From: Prevotella sp.
Lineage (GTDB): Bacteria > Bacteroidota > Bacteroidia > Bacteroidales > Bacteroidaceae
Assembly: GCA_017458195.1 (NCBI GenBank)
Contig: JAFTGI010000101.1
Span: forward strand, 1 to 32,420
Reading direction: 5' to 3'
DNA length: 32,420 nucleotides
Below, piece by piece: positions 1 through 7,832 of this stretch (positions are counted from its first letter, which is position 1; each line of letters starts with the position of its first letter). The translations under genes and the position numbers were made by a program. The notes below the pieces were generated by a model. It was given only the letters and a program-made list of their open reading frames with translations, was not told the origin of the DNA and ran no database searches.

Positions 1-1076
1 AGAACTGGATTCACTCTTGGCGCGACCTGCCCCTGCTTTGCAACCAGTGGTGCAACGTCATGCGCTGGGAGATGCGCACCCGCCCCTTCCTGCGCACCTC
101 GGAGTTCCTCTGGCAGGAGGGCCACACGGCCCACGCCACCCGCGAGGAGGCCGAGAAGGAGGCTCAGACGATGCTGAAGGTCTACGCCAAGTTTGCCGAG
201 GAGTGGATGGCCGTGCCTGTGCTGCAGGGCGTCAAGAGCGAGACGGAGCGATTCGCCGGCGCATTGGACACCTACACCATCGAGGCCATGATGCAGGACG
301 GCAAGGCCCTGCAGAGCGGCACCTCGCACTTCCTGGGCCAGAACTTCGCCAAGGCTTTCGACGTCACTTATCTAAATAAAGAGAACAAGCCTGAATACGT
401 ATGGGCTACGTCGTGGGGCGTCTCGACGCGCCTCATCGGTGCGCTCATCATGACCCACTCTGACGACAACGGCCTCGTGCTGCCCCCGCGCCTCGCGCCC
501 ATCCAGGTGGTCATCATTCCCATCGCCACCAAGCCTGAGCAGATGGAGATTGTCAACAAGGAGGTGCAGCCCATCATTGAACAGCTGCGCAAGAAGGGCA
601 TCTCGGTGAAGTTCGACGACGCTGACAACAAGCGTCCCGGATTCAAGTTTGCCGACTATGAACTGAAGGGGGTGCCCGTGCGCCTCGTGCTCGGTGCACG
701 CGACCTGGAGAACGGCACGATTGAAGTGATGCGCCGCGACACGCTCGAGAAGGAGACCCGTCCGCTGGAGGGCATCGTGGAGTACGTGGAAGGACTTTTG
801 GACGAAATCCAAAAGAACATCTTCGAGAAGGCCCGCAAGTTCCGCGACGAGCGCGTCTACGAGTGCGACAACTACGAGGAGTTCAAGGAGCGCATCAAGG
901 ACGGCGGCTTCTTCCTCTGCCACTGGGACGGCACGGCTGAGACCGAGGCTCAGATCAAGGAGGAAACGCAGGCCACAATCCGCTGCGTGCCCTTCGCCTA
1001 CGAGCAGACGCCCGGCGTCGACATGGTCAGTGGCCGTTCCGCCAAGCATCGCGTCATCATCGCCCGCAGCTACTAA
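1..1076 (+). CDS. proS: Prolyl-tRNA synthetase, C-terminal part (5' end outside window)
   Basis: Class II aminoacyl-tRNA synthetase that charges tRNA-Pro with proline in the cytoplasm. The reading frame is open from base 3, before the first ATG at 60, and begins within the catalytic core ([19 protein letters not shown], then [12 protein letters not shown], class II motif 2 region), so the gene enters from outside. About 357 residues are visible; the archaeal/eukaryotic-like ProRS type (type 3) is about 490-500, so roughly 140 are missing. The core is followed by the anticodon-binding domain (from about [11 protein letters not shown]) and the C-terminal zinc-type domain ending in ARSY; a terminal Tyr is typical of this type. 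It converges on menA, and a palindromic array begins 8 bp after the stop. The identification is firm. Confidence 0.96.
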   Translation, partial: NWIHSWRDLPLLCNQWCNVMRWEMRTRPFLRTSEFLWQEGHTAHATREEAEKEAQTMLKVYAKFAEEWMAVPVLQGVKSETERFAGALDTYTIEAMMQDGKALQSGTSHFLGQNFAKAFDVTYLNKENKPEYVWATSWGVSTRLIGALIMTHSDDNGLVLPPRLAPIQVVIIPIATKPEQMEIVNKEVQPIIEQLRKKGISVKFDDADNKRPGFKFADYELKGVPVRLVLGARDLENGTIEVMRRDTLEKETRPLEGIVEYVEGLLDEIQKNIFEKARKFRDERVYECDNYEEFKERIKDGGFFLCHWDGTAETEAQIKEETQATIRCVPFAYEQTPGVDMVSGRSAKHRVIIARSY

Positions 1077-1083
1077 GCGAATA

Positions 1084-1188
1084 GAAAAGCGGTACTTTTC
1101 CCCGAGAAAAGCGGTACTTGTCTCATAGAAAAGCGGTACTTTACTGGCAGAAAAGCGGTACTTTTCCCCGAGAAAAGTACCGCTTTTA
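1084..1188. repeat. Array A: five 17-bp palindromic units at exact 22-bp period
   Basis: Units lie at 1084-1100, 1106-1122, 1128-1144, 1150-1166 and 1172-1188. Each is a 6-5-6 dyad, GAAAAG-CGGTA-CTTTTC, with small changes in the right arm of units 2 (CTTGTC) and 3 (CTTTAC). The last unit is inverted (GAAAAG-TACCG-CTTTTA). Spacers are 5 bp: CCCGA, TCATA, TGGCA, CCCGA. The final three bases form the menA stop codon read on the minus strand. Units 4 and 5 together form a 16-bp perfect stem with a 5-base loop, so this also looks like a two-way terminator for convergent proS and menA. The same family occurs at 23190-23294. Confidence 0.95.
1150..1188. terminator. Probable bidirectional terminator between proS and menA
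   Basis: Units 4 and 5 of the palindromic array face each other: AAAAGCGGTACTTTTC at 1151-1166 is the exact reverse complement of 1172-1187, with loop CCCGA. The stem starts with A and ends with T on either strand, as in a two-way intrinsic terminator. The function is inferred from structure and from the convergent gene ends. Confidence 0.6.
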
Positions 1189-2079
1189 TAATAGTAGGCC
1201 TAAAGCTACCGCCAAGCCATATATAAAAATGTTGCGCGCCGTCTCGCCTAAGCATCGGTTGAGCGGCCGGCCTTCCCAGATGTGAAGCATCTTCCGATGG
1301 GTGGCAACGTGTAATGGCAGATATGTCAACAGCGGGAGGAGGAATGCGGGCCAATGCCCTTCGGGAATGTAGACCAGCCCCACTGCGCAGGCGACAATGC
1401 CGACGCCGAGATAGGCTCTTAAGGTCCACGCTGCACCTATCCGTACGACGATGGTCATCTTTCCGGCCTCGTGGTCGGTGTCACGGTCGCGAAAATTGTT
1501 GACCAACAGCAAGGCATCGATGACCAGGCCGCATGCCAGCGAGGCAAGGATGACTTCAGGAGTGAAGGCGTGAGTCTGCAGATGGTAAGTAATACTGACG
1601 GGAACTAAGCCGAAGAAGACCAGAACGAGCACGTCGCCGAGCCCCATATAGGAAAGATGAGTGGTGTAGAGAAAACAGAACAGGACGCAGACGATTCCCA
1701 CAATCACCATCGGCCAGCCGCCCCAGACGACCAACGGCAAACCAACGACACAGGCGACAAGCGTGGTCAGAGCGATAGCCGTGCGCATGTGGCCGACACT
1801 CACCCACCCTTGCGTGCAGGCACGCTCAGGGCCAAGACGGGTGGCGCGATCGTCGGTGCCCTTAAGATAATCGAACAGATCGTTGACGAAGTTGGCATCA
1901 ATCTGCATGGTAAAGGCAAAGAGCAGACATAGCACGGCTGCCAGCCAGTTGAACGAATCGCCGCCCATGTCGGCATAAGCCATCGCCAGCCCAATCATCA
2001 CGGGCACGGCCGCTCCGGTGAGTGTCTTTGGCCGGGCAGCCAAGATCCAAGCTTGCAAAGAGTCTTTTTTTACGTCCAT
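1186..2079 (-). CDS. menA: 1,4-dihydroxy-2-naphthoate prenyltransferase (MenA, UbiA family)
   Basis: Membrane prenyltransferase that attaches the polyprenyl tail to 1,4-dihydroxy-2-naphthoate in menaquinone synthesis. It has 297 residues and about eight hydrophobic segments. The first Asp-rich motif is at residues 66-76 (NDLFDYLKGTD) and the second at 194-202 (NNFRDRDTD, then HEAGKMT); these bind the prenyl diphosphate through Mg2+. I chose ATG 2079 (MDVKKDSLQAWILAARPKTL), which starts just before the conserved ARPKTL segment. The frame stays open upstream to 2472, but that part runs antisense through the HD gene and across its promoter. The stop codon lies in the palindromic array. It diverges from the HD gene and shares its promoter region. 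Confidence 0.93.
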   Translation of the reverse strand: MDVKKDSLQAWILAARPKTLTGAAVPVMIGLAMAYADMGGDSFNWLAAVLCLLFAFTMQIDANFVNDLFDYLKGTDDRATRLGPERACTQGWVSVGHMRTAIALTTLVACVVGLPLVVWGGWPMVIVGIVCVLFCFLYTTHLSYMGLGDVLVLVFFGLVPVSITYHLQTHAFTPEVILASLACGLVIDALLLVNNFRDRDTDHEAGKMTIVVRIGAAWTLRAYLGVGIVACAVGLVYIPEGHWPAFLLPLLTYLPLHVATHRKMLHIWEGRPLNRCLGETARNIFIYGLAVALGLLL

Positions 2080-2102
2080 AAGGAAGAAAATTCTGAAATC
2101 GC

Positions 2103-2133
2103 TTGCAAAAGTAAACAATTTTCCGTATATTTG
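2103..2133 (+). promoter_or_regulatory. HD-domain gene promoter (Bacteroidetes type)
   Basis: TTG at 2103-2105, a 20-bp spacer, then TATATTTG at 2126-2133, 21 bp before the ATG at 2155. The two divergent promoters sit inside an inverted repeat: GCTTGCAAA at 2101-2109 and TTTGCAAGC at 2130-2138. Confidence 0.72.
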
Positions 2134-2136
2134 CAA
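2106..2136 (-). promoter_or_regulatory. menA promoter (Bacteroidetes type)
   Basis: Read on the minus strand, a TTG (2136-2134) is followed by exactly 20 bp and then TACTTTTG (2113-2106), matching the Bacteroidetes -33 TTTG / -7 TAnnTTTG consensus. The -7 box is 26 bp before the menA start. It overlaps the opposing HD-gene promoter almost completely. Confidence 0.7.
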
Positions 2137-2154
2137 GCATAAACGGAAAGATTT

Positions 2155-2796
2155 ATGCTCAGCAACACCGCAAGTCTTGATTTGGTGGAATTCATCGAGA
2201 CGCAGATTCTGCCCCAGTACACATCGTTTGACAAGGCTCACAACCTTGAACATGTCACCCGTGTGATTCGCCGTTCGCTTGACTTGGTCAAGCAGACAGG
2301 CACCGACATCAACATGGTCTACACGATAGCGGCCTATCACGATCTGGGCATGTCGGGGCCCAGGGCCGTCCACCACATCACGGGCGGAAAGATCCTGGCC
2401 GGCGACACACGGCTGCGGCGCTGGTTTTCGGCAGAGCAGATCAAGATTATGAAGGAGGCCGTCGAGGACCATCGGGCGTCAGCTTCACATGCGCCGCGGA
2501 GCATCTACGGGAAAATCGTGGCTGAAGCCGATCGCGACATCGTGCCCGAGGTAGTGTTCCGCCGGACGGTGCAGTTCGGACTGGCGAACTATCCTGAGAA
2601 GTCGCGCGAAGAACATTGGGAGCGCTTCCGCGAGCACATGGACAACAAATACAGTCAGAACGGCTACATTCGCCTATGGATTCCGGGCTCACCCAATGAG
2701 CAACAACTGAAACAGCTTCGCGAGGTGATCGACACCCCCGAGCTGCTCAGGAAAAAGTTCAATCAATACTACGACGAGGAGACTCAGCGCAAATAG
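2155..2796 (+). CDS. HD-domain metal-dependent phosphohydrolase-like protein
   Basis: A 213-residue soluble protein with the HD superfamily metal-binding pattern: H29/H33 (AHNLEHVTRV), H62-D63 (AAYHDLG), H106 (VEDHRAS) and D126 (EADRDIV). Such proteins usually hydrolyse phosphoesters or phosphoanhydrides of nucleotides; this substrate cannot be read from the sequence. No other catalytic domain, signal peptide or membrane segment is seen. It has its own promoter 21 bp upstream. Its last 13 bases overlap the 3' end of a convergent small membrane protein gene. The family call is good; a specific function is unknown. Confidence 0.82.
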   Translation: MLSNTASLDLVEFIETQILPQYTSFDKAHNLEHVTRVIRRSLDLVKQTGTDINMVYTIAAYHDLGMSGPRAVHHITGGKILAGDTRLRRWFSAEQIKIMKEAVEDHRASASHAPRSIYGKIVAEADRDIVPEVVFRRTVQFGLANYPEKSREEHWERFREHMDNKYSQNGYIRLWIPGSPNEQQLKQLREVIDTPELLRKKFNQYYDEETQRK

Positions 2797-2936
2797 AAAT
2801 AATAGATGGCGGCCAGGGCGGCGATGAGCACGACGGTGACCACGGTGCGCACCAGGCACGAAGCCACTTTCTTAATTATCGTGACGGCAATGATGATGGC
2901 CACCAACGCGATGGCGTAGTAAGTCCAATTATCCAT
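2784..2936 (-). CDS. Small membrane protein, 50 residues
   Basis: A short gene encoding MDNWTYYAIALVAIIIAVTI followed by IKKVASCLVRTVVTVVLIAA and LAAIYYFYLR, then TGA. It has two hydrophobic stretches (about residues 7-21 and 30-48) around a positively charged IKKVASCLVR turn, so a two-helix membrane hairpin or one long helical segment is likely. Its ATG lies 2 bp after the stop of the pseudouridine synthase gene (TGA-TT-ATG), which suggests translational coupling. Its 3' end overlaps the convergent HD gene by 13 bp. The support is the tight coupling and the sensible membrane-protein sequence; I cannot name a family. Confidence 0.72.
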   Translation of the reverse strand: MDNWTYYAIALVAIIIAVTIIKKVASCLVRTVVTVVLIAALAAIYYFYLR

Positions 2937-2938
2937 AA

Positions 2939-3841
2939 TCACTTTTTGAACAGTTGACGGAATAATGTGGGGACGGGAGTCTCAAATTCCATTGGCTCAT
3001 TGGTCACGGGATGCGTGAAGCACAGAAGCCAGGCGTGGAGACAAAGTCTGTGGAGCGGATCGTCGCCGTTGCCATACTTCACGTCGCCGCAGACGGGATG
3101 GCCCATATCGGCAGAATGAACGCGGATCTGATTCTTACGGCCGGTCTCAAGACGGAACTCGACGAGCGAATGGTCGGTCGTGCGGTCGAGCACGTGATAA
3201 TGGGTGACGGCCAGCTTACCGCCATTGTCGACAGGCGACGAATAGGTGATGTAGGCTTTATTGTCCTTCAGCCAGTTGCGGATTGTGCCCTCGTCCTGCT
3301 CCATCTCGCCGCTGACCACGGCCACGTAGCGGCGGTCGTAGACAATCTGATGCCAGTTGTGCTCCAGGATCTGCTCCGTGTCCAGGTCTTTGGCATAGAC
3401 CATCAGTCCGCTGGTGTCGCGGTCAAGGCGGTGGACGACGTGAGCCGTGCACTTCTGGCGGCTCTTCTTGAAATAATCATCAAGCACCGACTTCACGTTG
3501 AGCGAGGAATGTCCGCCGGCCATCGAAAGAATGCCCTGAGCCTTTTCAATCACAATAAGCCAGCGGTCCTCGTAGACAATCTTCACATACCTGTTCTTGA
3601 AACTTTGCTGATTGCGCTTTGTCTTCGAGACGGCGACCTTCATGCCGGGCTGGAGCATGAAGTCGAACTGGCTGACGGTCTTACCGTCTACCTTAATGCC
3701 CCGCCCCTGAAGGGTGGCTTTCACCTTCGAGCGGCTCTGGGGCACCACCTTGAGCAGATATTCGAGCAGGGCCACGGGCTGTCCCTCGACGACATAATGG
3801 TCGTAATCGCCTTCGCGGTTGAATCCGGTGTTGAGTCTCAT
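2939..3841 (-). CDS. RluA-family 23S rRNA/tRNA pseudouridine synthase
   Basis: Converts uridine to pseudouridine in rRNA or tRNA. An S4-like RNA-binding domain (about residues 20-75) precedes the synthase domain. The catalytic motif HRLDRDTSG is at residues 137-145, with D140 the expected nucleophile. Later family features GRKNQIRVHSADMGHPVCGD and LCLHAWLLCFTHPV are present. I chose ATG 3841, giving 300 residues; a TTG at 3859 in the same frame would add six residues and overlap the regulator gene. It follows the Crp/Fnr gene within 10 bp and precedes the 50-residue membrane protein gene. Which uridine it modifies (RluC-, RluD- or RluA-like) cannot be decided here. Confidence 0.9.
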   Translation of the reverse strand: MRLNTGFNREGDYDHYVVEGQPVALLEYLLKVVPQSRSKVKATLQGRGIKVDGKTVSQFDFMLQPGMKVAVSKTKRNQQSFKNRYVKIVYEDRWLIVIEKAQGILSMAGGHSSLNVKSVLDDYFKKSRQKCTAHVVHRLDRDTSGLMVYAKDLDTEQILEHNWHQIVYDRRYVAVVSGEMEQDEGTIRNWLKDNKAYITYSSPVDNGGKLAVTHYHVLDRTTDHSLVEFRLETGRKNQIRVHSADMGHPVCGDVKYGNGDDPLHRLCLHAWLLCFTHPVTNEPMEFETPVPTLFRQLFKK

Positions 3842-3851
3842 GTGATTTCTT

Positions 3852-4448
3852 TTAGTCAATGAGGACGTTGTTGCGTACTCGTGAGAGGGTTTCGGGCGTC
3901 ATCTGCAGATAGCTGGCAATGTAGACAAGCGGAGCACGAAGGATGAGCTGGGGGCTCTCCCTGACCAGTCTCTTATAGCGGTCCTGGGCACTTTCAAAGC
4001 GCAACATGTCGGCATGGTGCTGGCTGATGATGAGCGACTCCTCAAGAATCTTTCGGTAGAGCATCTGGATGTTGACGCTCTTCATAGCTACCATCTCAAG
4101 ATCCTTCATCGGGAGGCCATAGATGATGGTCGGTTCGAGCGCATGAATAATCTGATGCGAAGGTTCTTCGCGGAAAAGACTTTCGATGCTCATGCAGATG
4201 GTGTTCTCGGCGGCCATGTACTCGGTGAGCTCCTTGTTGTTCTTGAAATAGTATTGGCGCACAAGCCCCTTGACAATCCAGAAAATGTAACGGCAGACGT
4301 CGCCCTCGCCAAGAATGGTTTCGCCCTTGGCAAACTTCATCGGGACGAGTATCGCCTCAAGCATGTCGAGCTGGTCATGGGTCTTGGTTCTGTTTCGGCG
4401 GGCCAGTTCGCGGGCCACATCGCGGGTGGAAAGACTTAAAGTTGGCAT
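3852..4448 (-). CDS. Crp/Fnr-family transcriptional regulator
   Basis: 198 residues. An N-terminal cyclic-nucleotide-binding-like beta-roll spans about residues 30-120 (FAKGETILGEGDVCRYIFWI, VKGLVRQYYF), and a C-terminal helix-turn-helix is at about 165-195 (APLVYIASYLQMTPETLSRV). No Fnr-type cysteine cluster is visible, so an iron-sulfur sensor is unlikely. The ligand is unknown; many Bacteroidetes members of this family have a degenerate pocket. It lies 48 bp after lepA on the same strand with no recognisable promoter box in the gap, so it is probably co-transcribed with lepA. The family assignment is firm; its regulon is unknown. Confidence 0.88.
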   Translation of the reverse strand: MPTLSLSTRDVARELARRNRTKTHDQLDMLEAILVPMKFAKGETILGEGDVCRYIFWIVKGLVRQYYFKNNKELTEYMAAENTICMSIESLFREEPSHQIIHALEPTIIYGLPMKDLEMVAMKSVNIQMLYRKILEESLIISQHHADMLRFESAQDRYKRLVRESPQLILRAPLVYIASYLQMTPETLSRVRNNVLID

Positions 4449-4496
4449 GGCTTGTAATGATTTGGATTGTAGTTAATTATAATTGCTTGTTGAAGA

Positions 4497-6278
4497 TTAA
4501 TCTAACTTCAGGACGGCAAGGAAAGCTTTCTGCGGCACTTCGACGTTGCCAATCTGCTTCATGCGTTTCTTGCCGCGCTTCTGCTTCTCCAGCAGTTTAC
4601 GTTTACGGGTGACGTCGCCGCCATAACACTTGGCAAGCACATCCTTGCGCACCTGCTTGACGGTCTCACGGGCAATAATCTTGGCACCGATGGCAGCCTG
4701 AATGGCAATGTCAAACTGCTGGCGGGGAATGAGTTCCTTCAGCTTCTCGCACATGCGGCGCCCGAACGTGACGGCATTGTCCTGATGCGTCAGCGTGGAG
4801 AGGGCATCAACCGACTCGCCATTAAGCAGGATGTCGAGCTTGACGAGCTTCGACGGACGGAACGAATCGACATGATAATCGAACGAGGCGTAGCCCTTGG
4901 AGATGCTCTTCAGCTTGTCATAGAAGTCGATGACGATTTCGCCGAGCGGAAGCATAAAGTGCAGTTCCATACGATTGCCGCTGACGTATTGCTGGTCAAT
5001 AAGCTCACCACGCTTGTCAAGACAGAGCGTCATGATCGGACCGATGAAGGCGGAGGCGGTGATGATGGAAGCACGGATATAGGGTTCCTCAATATGGTCG
5101 ATAAGGGTCTGGTCGGGCAATCCTGAGGGATTGTGCACCTCCTTGACCTCGCCCTGCTTGGTGTAGCACATGTAGCTGACGTTGGGCACCGTTGTGATAA
5201 CGTCCATGTCGAACTCACGGTCAAGGCGCTCCTGCACAATCTCCATGTGGAGCAGACCGAGGAAACCGCAACGGAAACCGAACCCCAGAGCCACGGACGA
5301 CTCCGGCTGGAACGTCAGCGAGGCGTCGTTCAGTTGCAGTTTCTCGAGCGATGCCCGCAGATTCTCGTAGTCAGTGGGATCAATCGGGTAAACGCCGGCA
5401 AAGACCATCGGTTTTACCTCTTGGAAGCCCTCGATGGCCTTCTGACACGGGTGTGCCACATGGGTGATGGTGTCACCGACCTTGACCTCCTTCGAGTCCT
5501 TTATACCACTTATAATATATCCGACATCGCCGGTGCGCAGCTCCTTGCGGGGAATCATGTCCATCTTGAGCACGCCCACCTCGTCGGCATCGTATTCCAT
5601 CCCGGTATTGAAGAATTTCACCTTGTCGCCCTTGGCGATTGTGCCGTTGAGAATCTTGAAGTAAGCTATGATGCCGCGGAAGGAATTAAACACGGAATCG
5701 AAGATCAGGGCCTGCAACGGAGCATTCTCATCGCCTTCGGGGTGAGGAATGCGGTCGACGACAGCATTGAGAATCTCGTCGACGCCTTCACCGGTCTTAC
5801 CGCTCGCACGTATGATTTCCGTGCGGTCGCAGCCAATGAGGTCAATGATTTCGTCCTCAACCTCGTCAGGCATGGCGCTGGGCATGTCTATCTTATTGAT
5901 GACAGGAATGATTTCAAGGTTGTTGTCGATGGCCATGTAGAGATTCGAGATTGTCTGGGCCTGCACACCCTGCGTGGCATCGACCACGAGAAGTGCACCC
6001 TCGCAGGCGGCAATACTCCGGCTGACCTCATAGGAGAAGTCGACATGTCCCGGAGTGTCAATAAGGTTGAGGATATATTTCTGGCCGTCGCGTTCGTATT
6101 CCATCTGGATGGCATGGCTCTTGATGGTGATGCCTCGCTCACGCTCCAGATCCATGTCGTCGAGCATCTGCCCCTCAGTCACCTGGATCGTGTTGGTGCG
6201 CTCAAGCAGACGGTCGGCAAGTGTCGATTTACCGTGGTCAATATGTGCTATGATACAGAAATTTCGGATATTATTCAT
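4497..6278 (-). CDS. lepA: Elongation factor 4 (LepA), ribosome back-translocase GTPase
   Basis: Translational GTPase acting on stalled ribosomes. I chose ATG 6278 ([19 protein letters not shown]), giving 593 residues, the usual length; an in-frame TTG at 6305 would sit on the promoter box. The G1 P-loop AHIDHGKST is at residues 11-19, followed by G2 ERGITIK, G3 DTPGH and G4 NKIDMPSA. The EF4-specific C-terminal domain ends with the basic tail [19 protein letters not shown] and [15 protein letters not shown]. It diverges from a small lipoprotein gene and probably heads the unit that contains the Crp/Fnr regulator and the pseudouridine synthase. Confidence 0.97.
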   Translation of the reverse strand: MNNIRNFCIIAHIDHGKSTLADRLLERTNTIQVTEGQMLDDMDLERERGITIKSHAIQMEYERDGQKYILNLIDTPGHVDFSYEVSRSIAACEGALLVVDATQGVQAQTISNLYMAIDNNLEIIPVINKIDMPSAMPDEVEDEIIDLIGCDRTEIIRASGKTGEGVDEILNAVVDRIPHPEGDENAPLQALIFDSVFNSFRGIIAYFKILNGTIAKGDKVKFFNTGMEYDADEVGVLKMDMIPRKELRTGDVGYIISGIKDSKEVKVGDTITHVAHPCQKAIEGFQEVKPMVFAGVYPIDPTDYENLRASLEKLQLNDASLTFQPESSVALGFGFRCGFLGLLHMEIVQERLDREFDMDVITTVPNVSYMCYTKQGEVKEVHNPSGLPDQTLIDHIEEPYIRASIITASAFIGPIMTLCLDKRGELIDQQYVSGNRMELHFMLPLGEIVIDFYDKLKSISKGYASFDYHVDSFRPSKLVKLDILLNGESVDALSTLTHQDNAVTFGRRMCEKLKELIPRQQFDIAIQAAIGAKIIARETVKQVRKDVLAKCYGGDVTRKRKLLEKQKRGKKRMKQIGNVEVPQKAFLAVLKLD

Positions 6279-6302
6279 GATAGTCTTCACGCTTATAGCT
6301 TG

Positions 6303-6310
6303 CAAAGTTA
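6303..6310 (-). promoter_or_regulatory. lepA -7 promoter box
   Basis: TAACTTTG on the minus strand, 24 bp before the lepA ATG. No clear TTG was found 19-20 bp upstream, so only the -7 element is supported. The divergent lipoprotein gene has the same octamer at 6353-6360. Confidence 0.55.
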
Positions 6311-6352
6311 CGAAAAAAAATGCCGAATACGTTCTATTTTAGCTTTTTTTTG

Positions 6353-6360
6353 TAACTTTG
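6353..6360 (+). promoter_or_regulatory. Lipoprotein-gene -7 promoter box
   Basis: TAACTTTG on the plus strand, 32 bp before the ATG at 6393 and preceded by a T-rich stretch. It matches TAnnTTTG; a -33 match is not evident. Confidence 0.55.
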
Positions 6361-6392
6361 CACCACAAAAAGTTCATAAAACATTGTTCAAG

Positions 6393-6776
6393 ATGAAGAA
6401 AACGCTCATATTCGCTGCCCTCATGCTGGGCTTGACGGCATGTCAGGAATCGCTTGAGGAGCAGGCTGCCCGTCAGGCGAAAAAGTTTACCGAGGAGAAA
6501 TGTCCCATGCAGATGGAGATGCAAATCATGGACAGCATGGTGTTCGACGTACCGACACGAACACTTCAGAAGTTCTATCGACTGACCGGCGAAGCTGACC
6601 GTGAAGATTTGGAGTTTGACCGTCTGCGCCAGGCTCTCATTGATGAATTGCGCAATGAGCCCAGCTATCGCGTCTACCGTGAACGTGGGTTTAACTTCGA
6701 GTATGTATACCGGTCTGAGCGCGAGCCCGAAAAAGTGCTTTTCCAGGCATTGCTCAGCAAAGAAGACTATAAATAA
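6393..6776 (+). CDS. Small putative lipoprotein, unknown function
   Basis: 127 residues starting with a lipoprotein signal, MKKTLIFAALMLGLTAC, with lipobox LTAC and C17 as the lipidated cysteine. The mature part is charged and mostly helical (ESLEEQAARQAKKFTEEKCP) with a later YRVYRERGFNFEYVYRSE segment; no domain is recognised. The longer frame open upstream to 5133 is antisense to lepA, so this ATG, which follows a -7 box and begins with a signal peptide, is the sensible start. It converges on the TSCPD gene with a shared hairpin. It is probably exported to the envelope; its role is unknown. Confidence 0.8.
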   Translation: MKKTLIFAALMLGLTACQESLEEQAARQAKKFTEEKCPMQMEMQIMDSMVFDVPTRTLQKFYRLTGEADREDLEFDRLRQALIDELRNEPSYRVYRERGFNFEYVYRSEREPEKVLFQALLSKEDYK

Positions 6777-6808
6777 AGTGAAAGGTGCTCAATTTTCACC
6801 TTTCACTT
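6776..6808. terminator. Bidirectional hairpin terminator
   Basis: AAGTGAAAGGTG (6776-6787) and CACCTTTCACTT (6797-6808) are perfect reverse complements around a 9-base loop containing TTTT. The left arm begins at the last base of the lipoprotein stop codon, and the right arm lies inside the last codons of the convergent TSCPD gene. Confidence 0.65.
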
Positions 6809-7061
6809 CTTTAAGCTGCTCCAGCGCACGGCATAGCTGATCAGGACATGAAGTCCCCTTGGTGCCGCAACGAATTCCATCGAGGCGGCGGATGACATCA
6901 TCGATTTTCTGACCGCGCACCAGTTGTGAAATACCTTGGAGGTTACCGTTGCAACCTCCAAGGAAAAAAACCTGCTGAATGACGTCGTTCTCGTCGGCAG
7001 TCACGTCGATGAGCCTTGAGCAAGTGCCTTTAGGCTCATACATGATGTGCTTGGTTGCCAT
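6789..7061 (-). CDS. Small four-cysteine TSCPD-domain protein
   Basis: 90 residues matching the short stand-alone TSCPD family (related to the C-terminal zinc-type extension of vitamin B12-dependent ribonucleotide reductase NrdJ). Conserved cysteines are C14 (PKGTCS), C37 (LGGCNGN), C65 (IRCGTK) and C72 (GTSCPDQLC), with C77 extra; these probably bind a metal. The biochemical role is not known. Its ATG shares one base with the yebC stop (TAATG), so translation is likely coupled. Its last codons form one arm of the terminator hairpin shared with the lipoprotein gene. Confidence 0.82.
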   Translation of the reverse strand: MATKHIMYEPKGTCSRLIDVTADENDVIQQVFFLGGCNGNLQGISQLVRGQKIDDVIRRLDGIRCGTKGTSCPDQLCRALEQLKEVKGEN

Positions 7062-7789
7062 TATTCCTCTGGCTTCATGTTGGTATAGACCGTCTGGACG
7101 TCGTCGAAGTCCTCGAGCTTCTCAACCATCTTGTCGATAGCTTCGCGCTGCTCTGGCGTCACCTCCTTCAGATCGTTGGGGATGCGGGTAAACTCAGCTC
7201 CAGTCACCTCGAAGCCCTCGGCCTCCAGATGTTTCTGGATAGCACTGAAGCTGGAAGGATCGCCGTAGATGGTGATTTCGCCGCTCTCCTCGTCCTCGTC
7301 GAACTCGTCTTCCACACCATAGTCAATCAGGTCAAGAATCATCTCGTCCATGTCGAGGCCTTCCTTCTTCTTGAATGTGAAGACAGCCTTATGGTCAAAG
7401 AGGAACGAGAGGGACCCCTGGGTGCCCAGGTTGCCACTGAACTTGTTGAAGACCTATCGCACGTCGCCCACCGTTCGGGTCGTATTGTCCGTCAGCGTCT
7501 CAACGAAGATAGCCACGCCATGGGGGCCATAGCCTTCGTAGCTCACTTCCTTATAGTCGCTCTGGTCCTTGCCCATTGCGTTCTTGATGGCGCGCTCGAT
7601 GTTGTCCTTCGGCATGTTCTCGCGCTTGGCATTCGCGATAATGGCGCGCAATGCAGGGTTGTTCTCAGGCTCGGGACCACCAGCCTTCACGGCGATGGCA
7701 ATCTGCTTGCCGATCTTGGTAAACGTCTTGGCCATGTGGCCCCATCTCTTAAGCTTAGTAGCTTTACGATATTCAAATGCTCTTCCCAT
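7061..7789 (-). pseudogene. yebC: YebC/PmpR family protein interrupted by an in-frame TAG
   Basis: YebC proteins bind ribosomes or DNA and are reported both as transcriptional regulators and as factors relieving polyproline stalling. From ATG 7789 ([20 protein letters not shown]) the frame runs 242 codons, the normal length. It contains TAG at 7456-7454 after codon 111 ([12 protein letters not shown]), then resumes in the same frame with VFNKFSGNLGTQGSLSFLFD and the usual C-terminal domains. A serine codon such as TCG in that position would restore the family sequence, so one base change explains the lesion. If real, the product would be a truncated 111-residue N-terminal part, unless the codon is read through. 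It lies between pheT and the TSCPD gene. Confidence 0.88.
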
Positions 7790-7832
7790 TATTGTAAAAT
7801 TTAAAGATTCGAAGATGTAAAATGTAAAAACA

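Noticed and set aside
1073..1429. 118-codon minus-strand frame ending in SGKSTAFL-like repeats
   Set aside because: It is translated palindromic array plus antisense-frame menA sequence; no start signal or domain supports it.
4449..4496. Separate promoter for the Crp/Fnr gene
   Set aside because: No TAnnTTTG box is present in this gap; co-transcription with lepA is more likely.
5133..6776. 547-codon open frame on the plus strand
   Set aside because: Most of it is antisense to lepA, which has all its GTPase motifs; only the last 127 codons, starting with a lipoprotein signal, are a gene.
7454..7456. TAG recoding (changed genetic code or special amino acid)
   Set aside because: No other gene in the window has an internal TAG, and the expected residue is an ordinary serine; a point change or error is simpler.
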